From contig DASYQD010000082.1 in assembly GCA_036005845.1 (NCBI GenBank), positions 1-64,000 of the forward strand: a stretch of 64,000 nt of DNA, given 5' to 3'. The stretch is from DASYQD01 sp036005845. GTDB taxonomy: Bacteria; Acidobacteriota; Thermoanaerobaculia; Multivoradales; JAIOJS01. The position numbers and the translations under genes were made by a program. Each line of letters starts with the position of its first letter. The stretch's first letter is position 1. Shown here in pieces: positions 16,924 through 25,501 of the stretch. The notes beneath the pieces were generated by a model. It searched no databases and was not told the DNA's origin. It saw only the letters and a program-made list of their open reading frames with translations.

Positions 16924-17139
16924 ATGGCCACACTCACCGTTCGTATCACGGAAGGGATGGAGCAGCAGCTCAATCTCCTCGCGGAGAAGCGTGGGATGAG
17001 CCGTAGCGACATCGTTCGGGACATCCTGCAGCGGCAGCTCGCTGTAGAGGCTTTCCGAGAGATCCGGCGAGAGCTGATGCCCTACGCCGCTGCAGCCGGC
17101 TATCTGACCGACGAGGACGTCTTCCGCGACATCTCGTGA
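16924..17139 (+). CDS. Ribbon-helix-helix antitoxin (VapB-like)
   Basis: 71 residues. The N-terminal TLTVRIT strand and following helices (EGMEQQLNLLAEKRGMSRSDIVRDIL) are a ribbon-helix-helix DNA-binding fold of the CopG/Arc type; the C-terminal tail would bind and block the toxin. The stop overlaps the GTG of the PIN gene (GTGA, 17136-17139), the typical antitoxin-toxin coupling. RHH antitoxins usually repress their own promoter, and the extended -10 right before the ATG is the probable target. Base composition is lower in GC than neighbours. Confidence 0.85.
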   Translation: MATLTVRITEGMEQQLNLLAEKRGMSRSDIVRDILQRQLAVEAFREIRRELMPYAAAAGYLTDEDVFRDIS

Positions 17140-17582
17140 GGATCTTCCTCGACACCAACGTCTTGGTGGCGGCGGTCCTCACCCACGGTCTGTGTTCAGA
17201 GCTCGTCGAGGTGACGCTGGCACAGCATGATCTAGTGATCGACGAGGCGGTTATCGCCGAGCTCCAACGTGTGCTGCTGGAGAAATTCTCGACGCCTCCG
17301 ACTCGCGTTGCGAGACTGGTGGCCCTGCTGAACGCTCGAAGCGCCAAACCGAGCGAGCCTCGAACGGCGATGCCGACGCTCGCCCTACGGGACCCTGCCG
17401 ACCTTGCGATCGTCACGGCCGCAATCCAAGGGGGAGCCGAGGTGCTCGTCAGCGGCGACCGCGACCTACTCGAAGCCGATCTTCCGATCCTCGTACTCTC
17501 CCCTCGCGAGCTCTGGCAGTCGCTCCGCTACGACATCCAGCCTGGCGCTGTGCACGAGCCCGCAGCGACGTTCGGCCCGTAG
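17136..17582 (+). CDS. PIN-domain toxin (VapC-like ribonuclease)
   Basis: 148 residues of the PIN fold. Acidic metal-binding residues are visible: Asp in FLDTNVLVAA at the N-terminus, Glu in IDEAVIAEL (about residue 42-45), Asp in RDPADLAIVTAA (about 90) and Asp in VSGDRDLL (about 107-109). The PIN-plus-RHH pairing and length match the 'putative toxin component, PIN family' group; such proteins cleave RNA. It starts with GTG overlapping the antitoxin stop. It is convergent with the ABC permease 24 bp downstream. Confidence 0.85.
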   Translation: MRIFLDTNVLVAAVLTHGLCSELVEVTLAQHDLVIDEAVIAELQRVLLEKFSTPPTRVARLVALLNARSAKPSEPRTAMPTLALRDPADLAIVTAAIQGGAEVLVSGDRDLLEADLPILVLSPRELWQSLRYDIQPGAVHEPAATFGP

Positions 17583-17606
17583 CACCGCGCTCGCGCACCG
17601 GCGCGC

Positions 17607-18743
17607 TCAGCCGATGCGCTTCTGGAATCGTGCCGCAGCGACGCCGACGAAGGTGACTCCGAGGGCGAGCAGCCACAGGTGCGCGCGCCATAGCTCCGGC
17701 AGCCCGACGCCCTTCAGGAAGATGCCGCGCACGATCTCTAGGTAATGGCGCAGCGGGTTGAGCAGCGACAGCGCCCGGAAGAGCGGCGGCATGCTGGCGA
17801 CGGGGAACATGAAGCCCGAGAGCAGGATCGCCGGCACCAGCGTCAGGTAGCTCGCCATGAACGCTTCCTGCTGCGTCTTCGAAGTCGTCGAGATCAGCAG
17901 GCCGAGGCCGAGGCTGGGGAGTAGGAAGAGCAGGGTGGCGAAGAGCAGCAGCAGCGGGCTGCCGACGAGCGGCACGCCGAACCAGAGCACGGCAAGGAGC
18001 GTCACCAGCACGAGGTCGACGAGGCCGATGAGCGCGAACGGCAGCGCCTTGCCCGCCACCAGCTCGAGCGGCAGGAGCGGCGTCACCATGAGCTGCTCGA
18101 GGGTGCCGAGCTCGCGCTCGCGCACGACGGCCAGCGCGGTGAGCAGCATGCAGACGAGGAAGAGCAGCACGCCGACGACGCCGGGCACGTTGTAGTCGCG
18201 GCTCTTGAGGTCGGGGTTGTACCAGGCGCGGTCGCGCAGCTCGATCGGGAGCGTCAGCGCGGTGCCCGCCACGGTCGGCGGCACCAGCGTCACGCCGAGC
18301 GACGACAGGATCCCTTCCGCCTGTCCGAGCGCCACGGTGGCGACGTTGGAGTTGGTGCCGTCGACGAGGAGCTGCACCGAAGCGTCACCGGCCGCCAAGT
18401 CGGCGCCGAAGCGCGGCGGGATCACCAGCGCGACGACGGCGCGCCCGTGATCGAGCTCCTCCACCACATCCGCGTCGCGCATGGAGCGCCCGACGACGTC
18501 GAAGAAGCCGCCGGCGGTCAGCGCCTCCACCACTCGCCGCGACGCCGGGTCGCCCGCATGGTCGACGACGAAGGTACGCGTATGGCGCACGTCGGTCGAC
18601 ACCGCGTAGCCGAACATCAGGAGCTGCACGACCGGCGCGATGAAGAGGATGCGGTAGAGCTGCGGGTCGCGAAAGATCTGCCGCAGCTCCTTGCGCAGCA
18701 TCTCCGCGATGCGCGCCGGGCTGATGCGCGCCGCGGCGCTCAC
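17607..18743 (-). CDS. ABC-2 type transporter permease (YbhR/YbhS-like)
   Basis: 378 residues. One N-terminal TM segment (about 23-43), a large extracytoplasmic domain (about 45-180) and five C-terminal TM segments, ending in a short cytosolic tail. RERELGTLEQLMVTPLLPLELVAGK after the second TM is the conserved cytosolic coupling segment of ABC-2 permeases. The GTG start overlaps the stop of the next permease (GTGA). It is the last gene of the TetR-TolC-HlyD-ATPase efflux operon and should form the membrane channel with the neighbouring permease and the ATPases. Confidence 0.9.
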   Translation of the reverse strand: MSAAARISPARIAEMLRKELRQIFRDPQLYRILFIAPVVQLLMFGYAVSTDVRHTRTFVVDHAGDPASRRVVEALTAGGFFDVVGRSMRDADVVEELDHGRAVVALVIPPRFGADLAAGDASVQLLVDGTNSNVATVALGQAEGILSSLGVTLVPPTVAGTALTLPIELRDRAWYNPDLKSRDYNVPGVVGVLLFLVCMLLTALAVVRERELGTLEQLMVTPLLPLELVAGKALPFALIGLVDLVLVTLLAVLWFGVPLVGSPLLLLFATLLFLLPSLGLGLLISTTSKTQQEAFMASYLTLVPAILLSGFMFPVASMPPLFRALSLLNPLRHYLEIVRGIFLKGVGLPELWRAHLWLLALGVTFVGVAAARFQKRIG

Positions 18744-19855
18744 TCGAGCTCCTTCTTGAAGCGCACCACCGCCAGCGTCACGCCGGCGACCGCGAACAGC
18801 GCCATCAGAAGCGCCTCGCCGCGCAGCACCTCGATGCCGACGCCCTTCAAGAAGATCCCGCGCGTGACCACCAGGAAATAGCGCGCCGGGATGAGGTAGG
18901 TGACCGCGCGCAGCGGCGCCGGCATCGAGCTGATCGCGAACATGAACCCGGACAGCAAGAGCGACGGCAGGTAGCTGACGATCATCGCCACCTGCGTGGC
19001 GAGAAGCTGGCTCTTCGAGCCGGCGGAGACGAAAATGCCGATCCCCGAAGCGCCGAGCAGGAAGAGAAACGACAGCAACGCGAGCAGCATCACGCTGCCG
19101 CGGAACGGCACGTCGAAGAGCAGCACGCCGACGGTCGAGGTGGCGGCGACGTCGACCATGCCGATCGCCAGGTAGGGCAGCAGCTTGCCGAGGACCACCT
19201 CGGCGCGGCTCACCGGCGTCGAGGCGAGCTGCTCCATGGTGCCGCGCTCCCACTCGCGCGACAGCGTGAGCGACGTCAGCATGGCGGCGATGATCATCAT
19301 GATCACCGCCACGAGGCCGGGAACGATCATGTTGCGCGAGCGCAGCTCCTCGTTGTACCAGACGCGCGATTGGACGGTGAGCGGCAAGGGCGGCCTGCCG
19401 CCCTCGAGCCTCACGCGCGCGCCGTAGCCGAGCACGATGGCGCGCGCGTAGGCGAGCACGATGGTGGCGGTGTTGGCGTCGCTGCCGTCGACGAGCGCCT
19501 GCACGGTCGCCGTCTCGCCCGAGGCGAGGTCGCGTTCGAAGCCGCGCGGCAGCACCAGCACCACCGACGCCTCGCCGCGGTCGAGCGCCGCGCGCGCCGC
19601 CGCCTCGTCGCCGACGCGCGCCACTTCGTCGAAGTAGCCCGACGCCCAGAAGGCGTCGAGCAGCGCCCGACTCGCCGGCGTCTGGTCGCCGTCCCACACC
19701 GCCGTCGCGATCTCGCGCACGTCCCAGCTGATGGCGTAGCCGAAGAGCAGCAGCAGGAGCAGTGGCAGCAGGAAGGCGAGCACCATGCTGCGGCGATCGC
19801 GGCGCAGCTGCAGCACTTCCTTGCGCGAGACGGCGAGCAGGCGACGCAGGTTCAT
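18740..19855 (-). CDS. ABC-2 type transporter permease (YbhS-like)
   Basis: 371 residues, same layout as the next gene: N-terminal TM (about 23-45), an extracytoplasmic domain of about 130 residues, then five TM segments. SREWERGTMEQLASTPVSRAEVVLGK is the conserved coupling segment. The ATG at 19855 (MNLRRLLAVSRKEVLQLRRDRRS) is preferred over one 18 bp upstream because family proteins begin with this basic amphipathic helix. It is probably the heterodimer partner of the following permease. A REP-like repeat lies in the 82-bp gap before it. Confidence 0.9.
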   Translation of the reverse strand: MNLRRLLAVSRKEVLQLRRDRRSMVLAFLLPLLLLLLFGYAISWDVREIATAVWDGDQTPASRALLDAFWASGYFDEVARVGDEAAARAALDRGEASVVLVLPRGFERDLASGETATVQALVDGSDANTATIVLAYARAIVLGYGARVRLEGGRPPLPLTVQSRVWYNEELRSRNMIVPGLVAVIMMIIAAMLTSLTLSREWERGTMEQLASTPVSRAEVVLGKLLPYLAIGMVDVAATSTVGVLLFDVPFRGSVMLLALLSFLFLLGASGIGIFVSAGSKSQLLATQVAMIVSYLPSLLLSGFMFAISSMPAPLRAVTYLIPARYFLVVTRGIFLKGVGIEVLRGEALLMALFAVAGVTLAVVRFKKELE

Positions 19856-19895
19856 CGGCAGCCGCCGCGGCACGCGCGGTCGCAGTCCGTGCGAG

Positions 19896-19933
19896 ACCGA
19901 GACCGCTTCGCCGCTGCGCTCCTTGCGATGACC
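19896..19933. repeat. REP-like intergenic repeat, copy A
   Basis: A segment with core GCTGCGCTCCTTGCGATGAC shares about 30 of 33 bases with copy B at 20904-20937. It lies between a permease start and an ATPase stop inside the efflux operon. Motifs of this type (the reverse strand reads EERSDEAIS) occur between genes in many unrelated bacteria. Confidence 0.6.
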
Positions 19934-19937
19934 GTCA

Positions 19938-20903
19938 TCAGCTCACCATCGCCCCGCCGCTTTCTTGGACCAACGCCACGAAGACGTCTTCGAGCGACGG
20001 CGGGATGCGGCGGAGCGACTCGACGGCGATACCTGCATCGCGCAGCCGGCGGCGTACAGCCTCCTCGCCACGCGCCGCCTCGTCCACCGTCACGTGCAGC
20101 GCGCGGCCGAAGAGTCCCACCGCGCGCACCGCATCCTCGGCCTGCAGCGCCTCGACGGCCGCCGGCGCGTCGGCGGCTCGCACCTCGAGGATCGGCGCGC
20201 CGAGCTTCTGGCGCAGCGCTGGCGGCGTGTCGAGGGCCACCAGCTTGCCGCGGTTCATCAGCGCCAGGCGGTGGCAGTACTCCGCCTCCTCCATGTAGTG
20301 CGTCGAGACGAGCACCGTCGTGCCGCCGCGCGCCAGCTCGTGGATGAGGTCCCAGAAGGTTCGGCGCGACAGCGGGTCGACGCCCGAGGTCGGCTCGTCG
20401 AGGAAGAGGATGGGCGGCCGGTGGAGCACCGCGCAGCCGAGCGCGAGCCTTTGCTTGAAGCCGAGCGCCAGCTCGCGCACGAGTCGAGCGCGCGCCGCTT
20501 CGAGCCCGGCCATCCGCAGCACCCAATCGCGCCGCTCCTCGCGCTCCTTGCCGCGGAGACCGTAGAGGCCGCCGAAGAAGATGATGTTCTCCTCGACGGT
20601 GAGGTCGCCGTAGAGCGAGAAGAGCTGCGACATGTAGCCGATGCGCTGCTTGACGGCCTCCGGCTCGCGCGCCACGTCGAGGCCGGCGACGTGCGCCTCG
20701 CCGGCGGTGGGTGCGAGGAGGCCGGCCAGCATCTTGATCGTCGTCGTCTTGCCGGCGCCGTTGGGGCCGAGGAAGCCGAAGACCTCGCCGCGACCAACCT
20801 CGAAGCTCACATGGTCGACGGCGACGAAGGCGCCGAAGTTCCGAGTGAGGTCGTGGACGGCGATCGCTGGCGCGCCGTCGTGCGATGGCGATGCATTGGG
20901 CAT
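19938..20903 (-). CDS. ABC transporter ATPase (YbhF-like, second of pair)
   Basis: 321 residues. Walker A GPNGAGKTTT (about 45-54), Q-loop YMSQ, a signature region around ELALGFKQRLALGCA that departs from LSGGQ (LALGFKQR instead), Walker B ILFLDEPTSG and the H-loop STHYMEEAE. The 80-residue C-terminal extension (EVRAADAPAAVEAL...) matches drug-export ATPases of the ABC-2 group. It powers the adjacent permeases. The ATG at 20903 follows a REP-like repeat and has no obvious Shine-Dalgarno, so the start is moderately certain. Confidence 0.9.
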   Translation of the reverse strand: MPNASPSHDGAPAIAVHDLTRNFGAFVAVDHVSFEVGRGEVFGFLGPNGAGKTTTIKMLAGLLAPTAGEAHVAGLDVAREPEAVKQRIGYMSQLFSLYGDLTVEENIIFFGGLYGLRGKEREERRDWVLRMAGLEAARARLVRELALGFKQRLALGCAVLHRPPILFLDEPTSGVDPLSRRTFWDLIHELARGGTTVLVSTHYMEEAEYCHRLALMNRGKLVALDTPPALRQKLGAPILEVRAADAPAAVEALQAEDAVRAVGLFGRALHVTVDEAARGEEAVRRRLRDAGIAVESLRRIPPSLEDVFVALVQESGGAMVS

Positions 20904-20937
20904 CGAGATCGCTTCGTCGCTGCGCTCCTCGCGATGA
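20904..20937. repeat. REP-like intergenic repeat, copy B
   Basis: Near-identical to copy A at 19896 (core GCTGCGCTCCTCGCGATGAC). It fills the 43-bp gap between the two ATPase genes. Both copies have the same orientation. Confidence 0.6.
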
Positions 20938-20946
20938 CCCATCGGG

Positions 20947-22059
20947 TTACGCAGCTCCGGTCGCCCGCTCCGCCGGCGGCGCCTCGACGCGGGCGAGAAA
21001 GACGTCCTCGAGCGACGGCGGCACCTGCTCGATCCCGCCGGGCTCGATGCCCGCCTCGCGTAGCGCCGCCTCGACCGCCGCCGCGGCGCGCTCCGCCGGC
21101 GGCTCGACCGCGACGTGGAGGCGCGCGCCGTAAGCGGTGGCGCGCCGCACCAGCCCGCCCCCTCCGCTCTCGCCAGGCAGGGACCGCAGTACCTCGCGCG
21201 CCCGCTGCGGCTCGTCGACGCGCACCTCCAGCACTTCTTCGTCCAGCGAGCGTTGCAAACCCTCCGGCGTGTCGAGCGCCAGCAAGCGACCCTCGTGCAG
21301 CAGCGCCACACGGTCGAAGCGCTCGGCCTCATCGAGGTAGGCCGTCGAGACGATGGCGGTCACTCCCTCGGCAACGCGCTCGTGCACAATGCGCCACAAC
21401 TCGCGCCGCGACACCGGGTCGACGCCGAAGGTGGGCTCGTCGAGAAGCAGCAGTTCCGGCTCGTGCACCAGCGCGCAGGAGAGGCCGAGCTTCTGCTTCA
21501 TGCCGCCCGAGAGCTGACCGGCGAGGCGGTCCTGGAACGGCCCGAGACCGGAGAAGGCGAAGAGCCGCTCGAGCCGCGCCGGCAGCTCGCGCCGCGGCAC
21601 GTCGTAGAGGTCGGCGTAGAAGGCGAGGTTCTCGCGCACCGTGAGGTCGGTGTAGAGGCCGAAGCGCTGCGACATGTAGGCGAGGTGGCGCTTCACCGCC
21701 TCGGGCTCGCGCGCGACGCTGGCCCCGCGGCGGCTGCCCCTCCGGCGCGAGCCGCGATCTGCATCGCCATTGGCGAGTGCGTCTCTGCCCGCAGCGCTAC
21801 TTGCGCCTGCGTCGCGGTATGCGGCGCCACCGCCGATCCACGCGTCTCCAGCGCTCGGCCGCAGCACGCCGGCGAGCATGCGCAGCGTCGTCGTCTTGCC
21901 GGCTCCGTCGGGACCGACGAGACCGAACAGCTCGCCGCGCCCGACCTCGAACGACAGCTCGGCTACGGCGAGGCGCTCGCCGAAGCGGCGCGTCAGGCCT
22001 TCGACGCGCACCAGCGGCTCGCGGTCGTTCTCGCTCACCGCCGAGGCGTGCACATCCAC
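20947..22059 (-). CDS. ABC transporter ATPase (YbhF-like) with low-complexity insert
   Basis: 370 residues. Walker A GPDGAGKTTT (about 49-58), Q-loop YMSQ (about 128-131), signature LSGGMKQK, Walker B LLLLDEPTFG, H-loop STAYLDEAE. This ATPase has the canonical signature that its neighbour lacks, so the two may form an asymmetric pair. Between the Walker A helix and VAREPEAVK there is an insert of about 37 residues rich in Gly, Ala, Arg, Ser and Asp that close relatives would not be expected to have; its codons use more A-ended triplets than the rest of the gene. It is 3 bp upstream of nothing but the HlyD stop, so it is co-transcribed with the efflux operon. Confidence 0.88.
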   Translation of the reverse strand: MDVHASAVSENDREPLVRVEGLTRRFGERLAVAELSFEVGRGELFGLVGPDGAGKTTTLRMLAGVLRPSAGDAWIGGGAAYRDAGASSAAGRDALANGDADRGSRRRGSRRGASVAREPEAVKRHLAYMSQRFGLYTDLTVRENLAFYADLYDVPRRELPARLERLFAFSGLGPFQDRLAGQLSGGMKQKLGLSCALVHEPELLLLDEPTFGVDPVSRRELWRIVHERVAEGVTAIVSTAYLDEAERFDRVALLHEGRLLALDTPEGLQRSLDEEVLEVRVDEPQRAREVLRSLPGESGGGGLVRRATAYGARLHVAVEPPAERAAAAVEAALREAGIEPGGIEQVPPSLEDVFLARVEAPPAERATGAA

Positions 22060-22062
22060 GCG

Positions 22063-23073
22063 CTACCTCTTCGCCGGCAACAGCGAAATCTCGACGTCGA
22101 CCGGCAGCCCCGGCTTGAGCTCGAAGCGCGGGTCGTCGTCGATGCGCACCTTGGCGGCGTAGACGAGGCGCACGCGCTCCTCCTGCGTCTGCACGTTCTT
22201 GGGCGTGAACTCGGCCTCGCTGGCGAGATGCACGACGGTGCCGCGGTAGGTCTTGCCAGGGTAGGTGTCGGAGCGCAGCACGGCCGCGGCGCCGAGCGGC
22301 ACGGCGCCGAGGCGGTCCTCGGGCACGTAGATGCGCACCCAGCGGTCATCGCGCCGCAGCAGCGTCAGCACCGGCGCGCCGGGCCCCACCACCTCGCCGG
22401 GCTCGCGGTGGCGCACCGAGACGATGCCGGCGAACGGCGCGCGCATGCTGGTGTTACCCAGCGCGACGTCGGCCGCCGCCACCGCGGCGCGTGCCTGCTC
22501 GACGACGGCGCGTTGCGCCTCGAGCTGCTCGCGACGCGCGCCGCGGCGCAAGAGCGCCACCTGCTCGGCGGTCTGCTTCACCCGCTGCGCCGCCACGTCG
22601 CGCGCCGTCTGCGCCTTGTCGAGCGCCTCGCGCGGCGTCGCGCCGCCTTGGACGAGCGTGCGCGTGCGGGCGAGCTCGCGGTCCGTCTCGCCGAGCTGCT
22701 CGGCGGCGGCTCGGCGCTGCGCCTCCGCTTGCGCGATCTCCTCGCCACGCGGGCCAGCCTGCAGCTCGGCCAGGCGCGCCGCGGCGGCCGCCACCTGCGC
22801 GGCCGCTTGCGCGCGCCGGGCCTGCAGCTCCGCCGGGTCGAGGCGCGCGAGCTCGGCGCCGGCAGCCACGGCGTCGCCTTCGTGTGGCCCGACGGCGAGC
22901 AGGCGGCCGCCGGTCTCGAAGCCCATGCGCGCTTCCGTCGCTTCGACGGTGCCCGAAGCGCGCAGCACGTTCGCCGGCGCGCGAGCCTGTCGCGATCGCC
23001 ACCACCACCAGCCGCCCGCGGCGAGCGCCACGAGCAGCAGCACCACCACCGGGATCGGCGGCTTCCGCTTCAT
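22063..23073 (-). CDS. HlyD-family periplasmic adaptor (YbhG-like)
   Basis: 336 residues. An uncleaved N-terminal membrane anchor (about 8-25, ending WWWWRSRQ), a lipoyl half-motif (GGRLLAVGPHEGDAVAAGAELARL), a long Ala/Gln/Arg-rich coiled-coil hairpin (about 85-195) and the closing half-motif APFAGIVSVRHREPGEVV, then a beta-barrel domain. It links the ABC-2 transporter in the inner membrane to the TolC channel. The ATG at 23073 is preceded by GGGAGGGG. The TolC gene ends 31 bp upstream. Confidence 0.92.
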   Translation of the reverse strand: MKRKPPIPVVVLLLVALAAGGWWWWRSRQARAPANVLRASGTVEATEARMGFETGGRLLAVGPHEGDAVAAGAELARLDPAELQARRAQAAAQVAAAAARLAELQAGPRGEEIAQAEAQRRAAAEQLGETDRELARTRTLVQGGATPREALDKAQTARDVAAQRVKQTAEQVALLRRGARREQLEAQRAVVEQARAAVAAADVALGNTSMRAPFAGIVSVRHREPGEVVGPGAPVLTLLRRDDRWVRIYVPEDRLGAVPLGAAAVLRSDTYPGKTYRGTVVHLASEAEFTPKNVQTQEERVRLVYAAKVRIDDDPRFELKPGLPVDVEISLLPAKR

Positions 23074-23104
23074 CGTTTCCCCTCCCGCCAAGCCGCGCAC
23101 GCGA

Positions 23105-24781
23105 TCACGGTACGTCGCCCCGCTGCGACGAGGCGGGCGCCGACGACGCCTCGCTCGTCACGCTGGTCACGAACGCCCGCGCCACCCACTCCGGCGTCAG
23201 CTCGCCGGCGATGCGCTCGAGCTCGGCGCGCGCCGCGGCGGCGCGGTTGCGTGCCTCCGCGGCATTGGCGCGCGCCGCCAGCAGGTCGGCCTCGGCACGC
23301 AGGTAGTCGGTCTCGACGCCGGCGCCGGCCGAGAGCCGCAGCTTCTCGACGCGCAGCACCTCGGCGTAGCGCGCTTCGGCCTCCGACAAGCTATCGGCGC
23401 GGGCGCGCGCGGCGGCGAAGTCGGCCCAGGCACGGTCGAGATCGGCGGCCACCTGGTCCGAGACGACGCGCAGCGAGGCGGCGGCGGCGTCGCGGCCGGC
23501 CTCGGCGAGCGCCACACGCGCGGCGACGTGGCGGTCCCACAGCGGCACCGCGACGCGCACGCCGGCGTTCCATTCACCGCTGGCATCGCCGTTACCGCCG
23601 GCGAAACCGAGCAGATTGCCCTCGGCGCGCAGCGACGGCGCGCGGCCGGCGCGCGCGGCGGCGACGGCGGAGGCGGCGGCGTCGAGCTCGCGGCGCGCGC
23701 GGCCCACCTCGCCGTTGTGCTCGAGCGCGCGCGCCAGCAGCTCGCCGCGCGGCGGCGGCTCCGGCTCGGCGAGCGTGACGGCGGTGAGCGACTGGAGCGG
23801 CGCCGCCGGCGCCTCGTCGCCGAGCTGGCGTACCAGGTCGCGCGCGACGCGGTCGCGTTCGGCGACGAGCGTCACCCGCTCGGCTTCGGCGGCAGCCTGC
23901 GCGGCGCGCACCTGCAGCACGTCGACCTCGGCGGCACGGCCGACGGCGAGGAGCTGGGCGACGCGGCCGCGCTCCGCGGCGAGCGCGGTCAGCCGCTCGC
24001 CGTGCGCCGCGATCTGTTCGTCGAGCGTCCGCACCGCGAGGTAGGCGGCGATGGTGCGCGAGGCGGCGGCGCCCGAGGCGGCGTTGGCGGCGGCTTCGGC
24101 CGCGGCGAGCTGCTGCCGCCGCTCTTCGATCCGCGCCGCGCGCGCGCCGCCGTCCCACAGGTCGTAGCGCAGTTGCAGGTCGCCGAGCAGCACCGTGCGG
24201 TCGAAGCTCGGGAAGAGCCCAGGCGAGAAGCCGTGGATGGGCGTGACGATCGTCGGCTTCTGGTAGCGAAACGCCGAGCCGGAGAGCGACAGCGCGGGAG
24301 CGAGGTCCGCCTCCGCGTCGGCGAGTTGCGCGCGGGCGGCGGCTTCGGAGGCGCGCGCGACTGCCACCGCGGGTGCCGCGTCCAGCGCGTGGGCGACCGC
24401 GTCGGCGAGGGTCAGAACCGGAGACTCCAGCGACCGCGCTGGATCAGCCGGCGCGGCGTCATTAGTCCGTTGAGCCGAAGACGGCGACGGCGACCGATCG
24501 GTCTGCGTAGCGTCGTTGGCCGACTGAGCCGAAGATGTCGCCACCCACGGCGGCGGCTCGGTGGCGGCAGTCGTGGTTATTGGAAGCGCGCTGGGTTCGG
24601 CCAATGCGGTAGACCTGGTGGCAGAAGCCGATGGTTCGTGCGCCGTGGCGTCCGCAGCTGCCGCGCTCACCCCCGCCTGCGCCTGCGCGGCCGAAGTCAC
24701 CGCGGTCGGCATCACCGCACCGAGGCCGACGAGCAGCCACGCCGCAGCGGTGGCGAACGCGCGACGAGCTCGGCTCGTCAT
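23105..24781 (-). CDS. TolC-type outer-membrane efflux protein
   Basis: 558 residues. Signal peptide at the N-terminus (about 1-35, LLVGLGAVMPTAVTSAAQAQA), then an unusual Ser/Thr/Ala/Pro-rich linker of about 80 residues, then two outer-membrane efflux repeats with long Ala-rich helices (LTLADAVAHALDAAPAVAVA... and RGELLARALEHNGEVGRA...). The linker contains a repeated SSAQ..NDA unit (SSAQSANDA and SSAQRTNDA) and more A/T-ended codons than the rest. It would form the trimeric exit duct for the adjacent adaptor and transporter. Its start overlaps the TetR stop (ATGA). Confidence 0.9.
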   Translation of the reverse strand: MTSRARRAFATAAAWLLVGLGAVMPTAVTSAAQAQAGVSAAAADATAHEPSASATRSTALAEPSALPITTTAATEPPPWVATSSAQSANDATQTDRSPSPSSAQRTNDAAPADPARSLESPVLTLADAVAHALDAAPAVAVARASEAAARAQLADAEADLAPALSLSGSAFRYQKPTIVTPIHGFSPGLFPSFDRTVLLGDLQLRYDLWDGGARAARIEERRQQLAAAEAAANAASGAAASRTIAAYLAVRTLDEQIAAHGERLTALAAERGRVAQLLAVGRAAEVDVLQVRAAQAAAEAERVTLVAERDRVARDLVRQLGDEAPAAPLQSLTAVTLAEPEPPPRGELLARALEHNGEVGRARRELDAAASAVAAARAGRAPSLRAEGNLLGFAGGNGDASGEWNAGVRVAVPLWDRHVAARVALAEAGRDAAAASLRVVSDQVAADLDRAWADFAAARARADSLSEAEARYAEVLRVEKLRLSAGAGVETDYLRAEADLLAARANAAEARNRAAAARAELERIAGELTPEWVARAFVTSVTSEASSAPASSQRGDVP

Positions 24782-25464
24782 CGCTTGCTCCCGCGCGCGT
24801 TGCGCGTATCGCGTGCTTTGCGTGCTTTGCGCGCCTTGCCAGTCCGGCGCCTCTTCGGCTCAGGCCCCAGCAGCCGCTCGACGACGAGCGCCGGCAGCAC
24901 GTCGCGCACCTCGCGCTCGACGGAGCGCGGGGCGCCGAGGCGCTGCTGCAGCGCGGTCGCCGCGCCGATGCCGATGAGCACGACGCCGAGCGCCGGCGCG
25001 CCGACGCCTTGCGGCGGCCCGCCCGCTTCGGCGATCAGACGCCCGATGATTGCCCGCAGCTCGCCGACGACGGTGCGGAAGCGCGCGAGCAGCGCCTCGT
25101 CGCCGGCGGCGGCCGCTTCGGCGAGGATGAGCACCGGCAATCCCTCCAGCGCCAGGATGGTGCTCACGTGGTGGCGGACCACGGCAGCGAGGCGCTGGCG
25201 CGGCGTGCGCTGCGCGTCGGCGGCGATCTCCCGCAGCGGCTGCAGCAGCCGCTCCTCCGACACCCGCTCCACCATGGCGAGCAGCAGCGCCTGCTTGTTG
25301 TGGAAGTGGCGGTAGAGCGCCGCTTCGGTGAAGCCGGCGCGCTCGGCCAGCTTGCGCACGGTGAGACCGGCGATGCCGACCACGCGCACCAGGGCGAGGG
25401 CGAGGTCGAGCAGCTCTTCCTGGCGAGCTGTTCGCGCCGGCTGGCGCGCCGCGGCCGGGCTCAT
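24778..25464 (-). CDS. TetR-family repressor of the efflux operon
   Basis: 228 residues. The N-terminal helix-turn-helix reads LTVRKLAERAGFTEAALYRHF (about 34-54), classic TetR; the rest is the helical ligand-binding domain. The C-terminus ends in an Arg/Lys-rich repeat (KARKARKARDTRNAR) with an unusual repeated codon pattern. It is the first gene of the seven-gene operon, and its start codon abuts a promoter covered by two GTCAAC-N4-GTTGAC palindromes, so autoregulation with control of the pump is very likely. The inducer is unknown. Confidence 0.93.
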   Translation of the reverse strand: MSPAAARQPARTARQEELLDLALALVRVVGIAGLTVRKLAERAGFTEAALYRHFHNKQALLLAMVERVSEERLLQPLREIAADAQRTPRQRLAAVVRHHVSTILALEGLPVLILAEAAAAGDEALLARFRTVVGELRAIIGRLIAEAGGPPQGVGAPALGVVLIGIGAATALQQRLGAPRSVEREVRDVLPALVVERLLGPEPKRRRTGKARKARKARDTRNARGSKR

Positions 25465-25467
25465 GAA

Positions 25468-25483
25468 GTCAACGCTAGTTGAC
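25468..25483. promoter_or_regulatory. TetR operator 1 (GTCAAC-N4-GTTGAC)
   Basis: Perfect palindrome GTCAAC-GCTA-GTTGAC, extendable by one A/T pair on each side (25466-25485). It covers the -10 hexamer of the TetR promoter, so binding would block RNA polymerase. Confidence 0.8.
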
Positions 25484-25501
25484 TTCGGCGCGCCTTGTCA
25501 A
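25472..25501 (-). promoter_or_regulatory. Promoter of the TetR efflux operon
   Basis: Minus strand: -35 TTGACA (25501-25496, perfect consensus), 18-bp spacer, -10 TAGCGT (25477-25472). Predicted start about 25465, one base before the ATG at 25464: leaderless. Operator 2 overlaps the -35 and operator 1 the -10. Confidence 0.7.
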
